DNA of 14,684 nucleotides from Deltaproteobacteria bacterium (lineage in GTDB: Bacteria > Desulfobacterota > Desulfobacteria > Desulfobacterales > C00003060), in assembly GCA_019309245.1 (NCBI GenBank), contig JAFDGP010000026.1, forward strand, positions 1 to 14,684, given 5' to 3'. Made by a program: the position numbers and the translations under genes. Of the stretch, positions 14,001-14,684 are shown one piece after another. Within the stretch, counting starts at the first letter, position 1; every line of letters starts with the position of its first letter. The notes beneath the pieces were generated by a model. It was given only the letters and a program-made list of their open reading frames with translations. It was not told the origin of the DNA and made no database searches.

Positions 14001-14684
14001 TCGACTTGATGGGGCTGCAACGCCCCCAAAAGGGAGCCTCCGGTGCGGACACCGAACAAAGAGGCCCTTTACTGGACCGGTGTGCGGCCGTGATGGAGAG
14101 CCTTCGAGCCGATCTTTCGGTCCACACCCAGGAGGGCTATGCCTATCGTGTGGATTTGCGCTTGAGGCCCTACGGCCGGCAGGGGTGTCTGGTCCCCTCC
14201 CTTCCTGCGCTCATCAGCTATTACCAAAAGACCGCGTCGCTATGGGAGCTTCAAGCAGCCTTAAAGATGCGCCCCGTGGCCGGAAATCTTCGGGTGGGTT
14301 ACGCATTCCTGGAACAGATTCGGCCCCTATTCCACCAGGCCCGGCCGCGGTCACAGATCGTGGGCTCCATCGAAAAGATGAGACAAGCCGCCATCCGGCA
14401 TACCTTGCCGGACCAAATCCACGGACCCGATGTCAAGGCCGGCATCGGTGGGCTTCGGGATGTGGAATTCCTGGTCCAGGGCCTGCAACTCATTCACGGC
14501 CCGAACCACCCGGATGTGTTCACCGCCAACACCCTGGCCGGGCTTGAGCGCCTGAAAGAAGCGGGCATCCTGCCGGAAACCGTTGCAGACCGGCTTTCCG
14601 ACGACTATGTGTTCCTGCGCCGGGTGGAGCATTGTCTTCAGATCATGGAAGACCGCCAGGTCCACACCTTGCCAAAGGCGACCA
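11021..14684 (+). CDS. glnE: GS adenylyltransferase/deadenylylase with N-terminal tandem ACT-like extension (3'-partial)
   Basis: GTG is the only possible start: an in-frame stop lies at 10988, and AGAGGA sits about 7 nt upstream. The frame stays open for 1,221 codons to the window end, where about 60-70 residues are probably missing. GlnE adds and removes AMP on a GlnA tyrosine. The N-terminal (deadenylylase) nucleotidyltransferase domain has GLGKLGG at 465-471, SDIE at 478-481 and HIDLRLRPYG at 524-533. The C-terminal (adenylylating) domain has ALGKLGG at 979-985, SSDID at 991-995 with D993/D995, a second DLRLRPYG, and VKAGIGGLRDVEFLVQ. Family members are usually 950-1,000 residues with the first GKLGG near residue 150; here it is at 465. 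The extra N-terminus contains two ACT-like stretches (about 56-103 and 214-288). The first metal motif is DxE, not DxD. Its target GlnA is encoded upstream and has the modifiable tyrosine. Confidence 0.95.
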   Translation, partial: MKPSLETLKAACPDVPEDFLRDYLSRLDERYFRSVEKPDMAAHVRGLARLSEQKPVEILLTSKRDGTVSCTVLAFDCAYLFAQITGVLAGLGFDIASGDVFTYRRAPEKASQHHLKRRSLRLSPSQGDTTRRLIIDQFSGRITSSLRFDAWAATLRENMEAVIGLLHTGRDEAVSRAKHRVIEMVVSQLAQLDFRPEAFLAPVDISVDNTGPFTRLKITSADSPAFLYVLSNALSLQGISIEHVRIRTIGKQVRDDIDLVDAAGEKIEDPDVLNRVRLAVLLTKQFTYFLKNAPAPYYALSRFEHLVGEVLRLPQKGRWLDLLSNPHALDDLAQVLGASDYLWEDFIRSQYETFLPMLRPVVTGRRFSEPAETLPQRLSRELEGADTLDELRQRLNAFKDREIFLIDLDHILDPETDFRVLSRRLVRLAEHVVNTAARLVYRDLVRRFGKPATAAGLEARYAILGLGKLGGAALGYASDIEILVVYSDNGTTDGDAVISNAEFFDRLVKGIAGFIHAKREGIFHIDLRLRPYGNDGPLACSLETFCRYYGKGGPAHSYERLALVRLRAIGGDPALGRRIERIRNELIYASKSIELNELRRLREKQFEEKALAGRCNAKFSPGGLVDLEYAIQILQVLYGKDRPALRTPKTHEALCELSRAGVLTDQEADRLGAAYDFFRQLINAMRMVRGSAKDLFLPDEASDEFAHLARRMGYGRQDPLLPAQRLRVDLETHMAAIRVFVDRHFGRDSLPGPGTGTVADLVLADDPDRPLREAILTRAGFDDPARAYVNLCHLAGTGDRRQTFARLALFAFDILKRTPDPDMALNNWERFLRALPSVDAHYTSLLSQPMRLEILLKIFSGSQFLADTLIRHPGFLDWIMIPEHLQRPSTRLDLEKELRAASEACASGTQWQNKIRRFRRREILRIGTRDMCLRVDTKTIMQELSMLAEAMTQVVLERVLSRGAPARSEDLQEDFCVMALGKLGGAELNYSSDIDLMGLQRPQKGASGADTEQRGPLLDRCAAVMESLRADLSVHTQEGYAYRVDLRLRPYGRQGCLVPSLPALISYYQKTASLWELQAALKMRPVAGNLRVGYAFLEQIRPLFHQARPRSQIVGSIEKMRQAAIRHTLPDQIHGPDVKAGIGGLRDVEFLVQGLQLIHGPNHPDVFTANTLAGLERLKEAGILPETVADRLSDDYVFLRRVEHCLQIMEDRQVHTLPKAT
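11186..11329 (+). other. ACT-like domain 1 of GlnE (residues about 56-103)
   Basis: The stretch VEILLTS, a short turn, VSCTVLAFDCAYLFAQITGVLAG and LGFDIASGDVFTY follows the ACT pattern: beta strand, D-x-x-x-L-F-x-x-I-T-G-V-L-A helix, then a strand with G-x-x-I-x-x-x-x-x-x-T. ACT domains usually bind amino acids. The assignment is by eye only. Confidence 0.6.
11660..11884 (+). other. ACT-like domain 2 of GlnE (residues about 214-288), GlnD-like
   Basis: TRLKITSADSPAFLYVLSNA, then LQGISIEHVRIRTIGKQV and DDIDLVDAAGEKI, matches the ACT pattern found at the C terminus of GlnD (DRPGLLY..., I..A.I.T.GE...D.FYV.D..G..I). The GlnD ACT domains bind glutamine. The usual D-R-P-G turn is D-S-P-A here, so ligand binding may differ. 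Confidence 0.65.

Overview
The window is a chromosomal nitrogen-assimilation locus from what looks like a sulfate-reducing or related anaerobic Desulfobacterota (deltaproteobacterium). This is inferred, not proven. The grounds are the high G+C content with GC-rich third codon positions, the glutamate synthase split into separate genes and loaded with ferredoxin-type Fe-S clusters (an architecture of archaea and anaerobic bacteria), and a proteobacterial GlnA/GlnE adenylylation pair with sigma-54 promoters. Nothing suggests a phage or plasmid.

Layout. (1) Positions 2-1669, + strand: the 3' part of a gene for a membrane protein with HEAT-like and TPR repeats, cut by the window edge. (2) Positions 6915 down to 1838, - strand: a three-gene glutamate synthase (GOGAT) operon. 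Its order is a class II glutamine amidotransferase, an FMN/Fe-S synthase domain with two N-terminal [4Fe-4S] clusters, and a fusion of the GXGXG domain to a GltD-like flavoprotein with a C-terminal 2x[4Fe-4S] ferredoxin. (3) Positions 8850 down to 7171, - strand: glutamine-dependent NAD+ synthetase, nadE. (4) Positions 9181-10605, + strand: glutamine synthetase glnA, divergent from nadE. (5) Positions 10606-11020: a 415-bp gap with a long imperfect palindrome, a direct repeat of its end sequence and a strong intrinsic terminator. (6) Position 11021 to the window end, + strand: glnE, the GS adenylyltransferase/deadenylylase, incomplete at its 3' end.

How it fits together. GlnA makes glutamine from glutamate and ammonium. 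The split GOGAT turns glutamine plus 2-oxoglutarate into two glutamates. NadE spends glutamine as an amide donor. GlnE adenylylates GlnA on a tyrosine that is present here (Tyr402) and so throttles it. Both glnA and the glt operon have well-formed sigma-54 (-24/-12) promoters with GG and GC exactly 10 nt apart, so both are probably switched on by nitrogen limitation through an enhancer-binding protein. nadE has a sigma-70-like promoter.

The most unusual item is GlnE. It carries about 300 extra N-terminal residues that read as two ACT-type domains; the second resembles the glutamine-sensing ACT domains of GlnD. This suggests an adenylyltransferase that senses an amino acid directly rather than, or in addition to, acting through PII. 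Its N-terminal nucleotidyltransferase domain also has DxE where DxD is usual.
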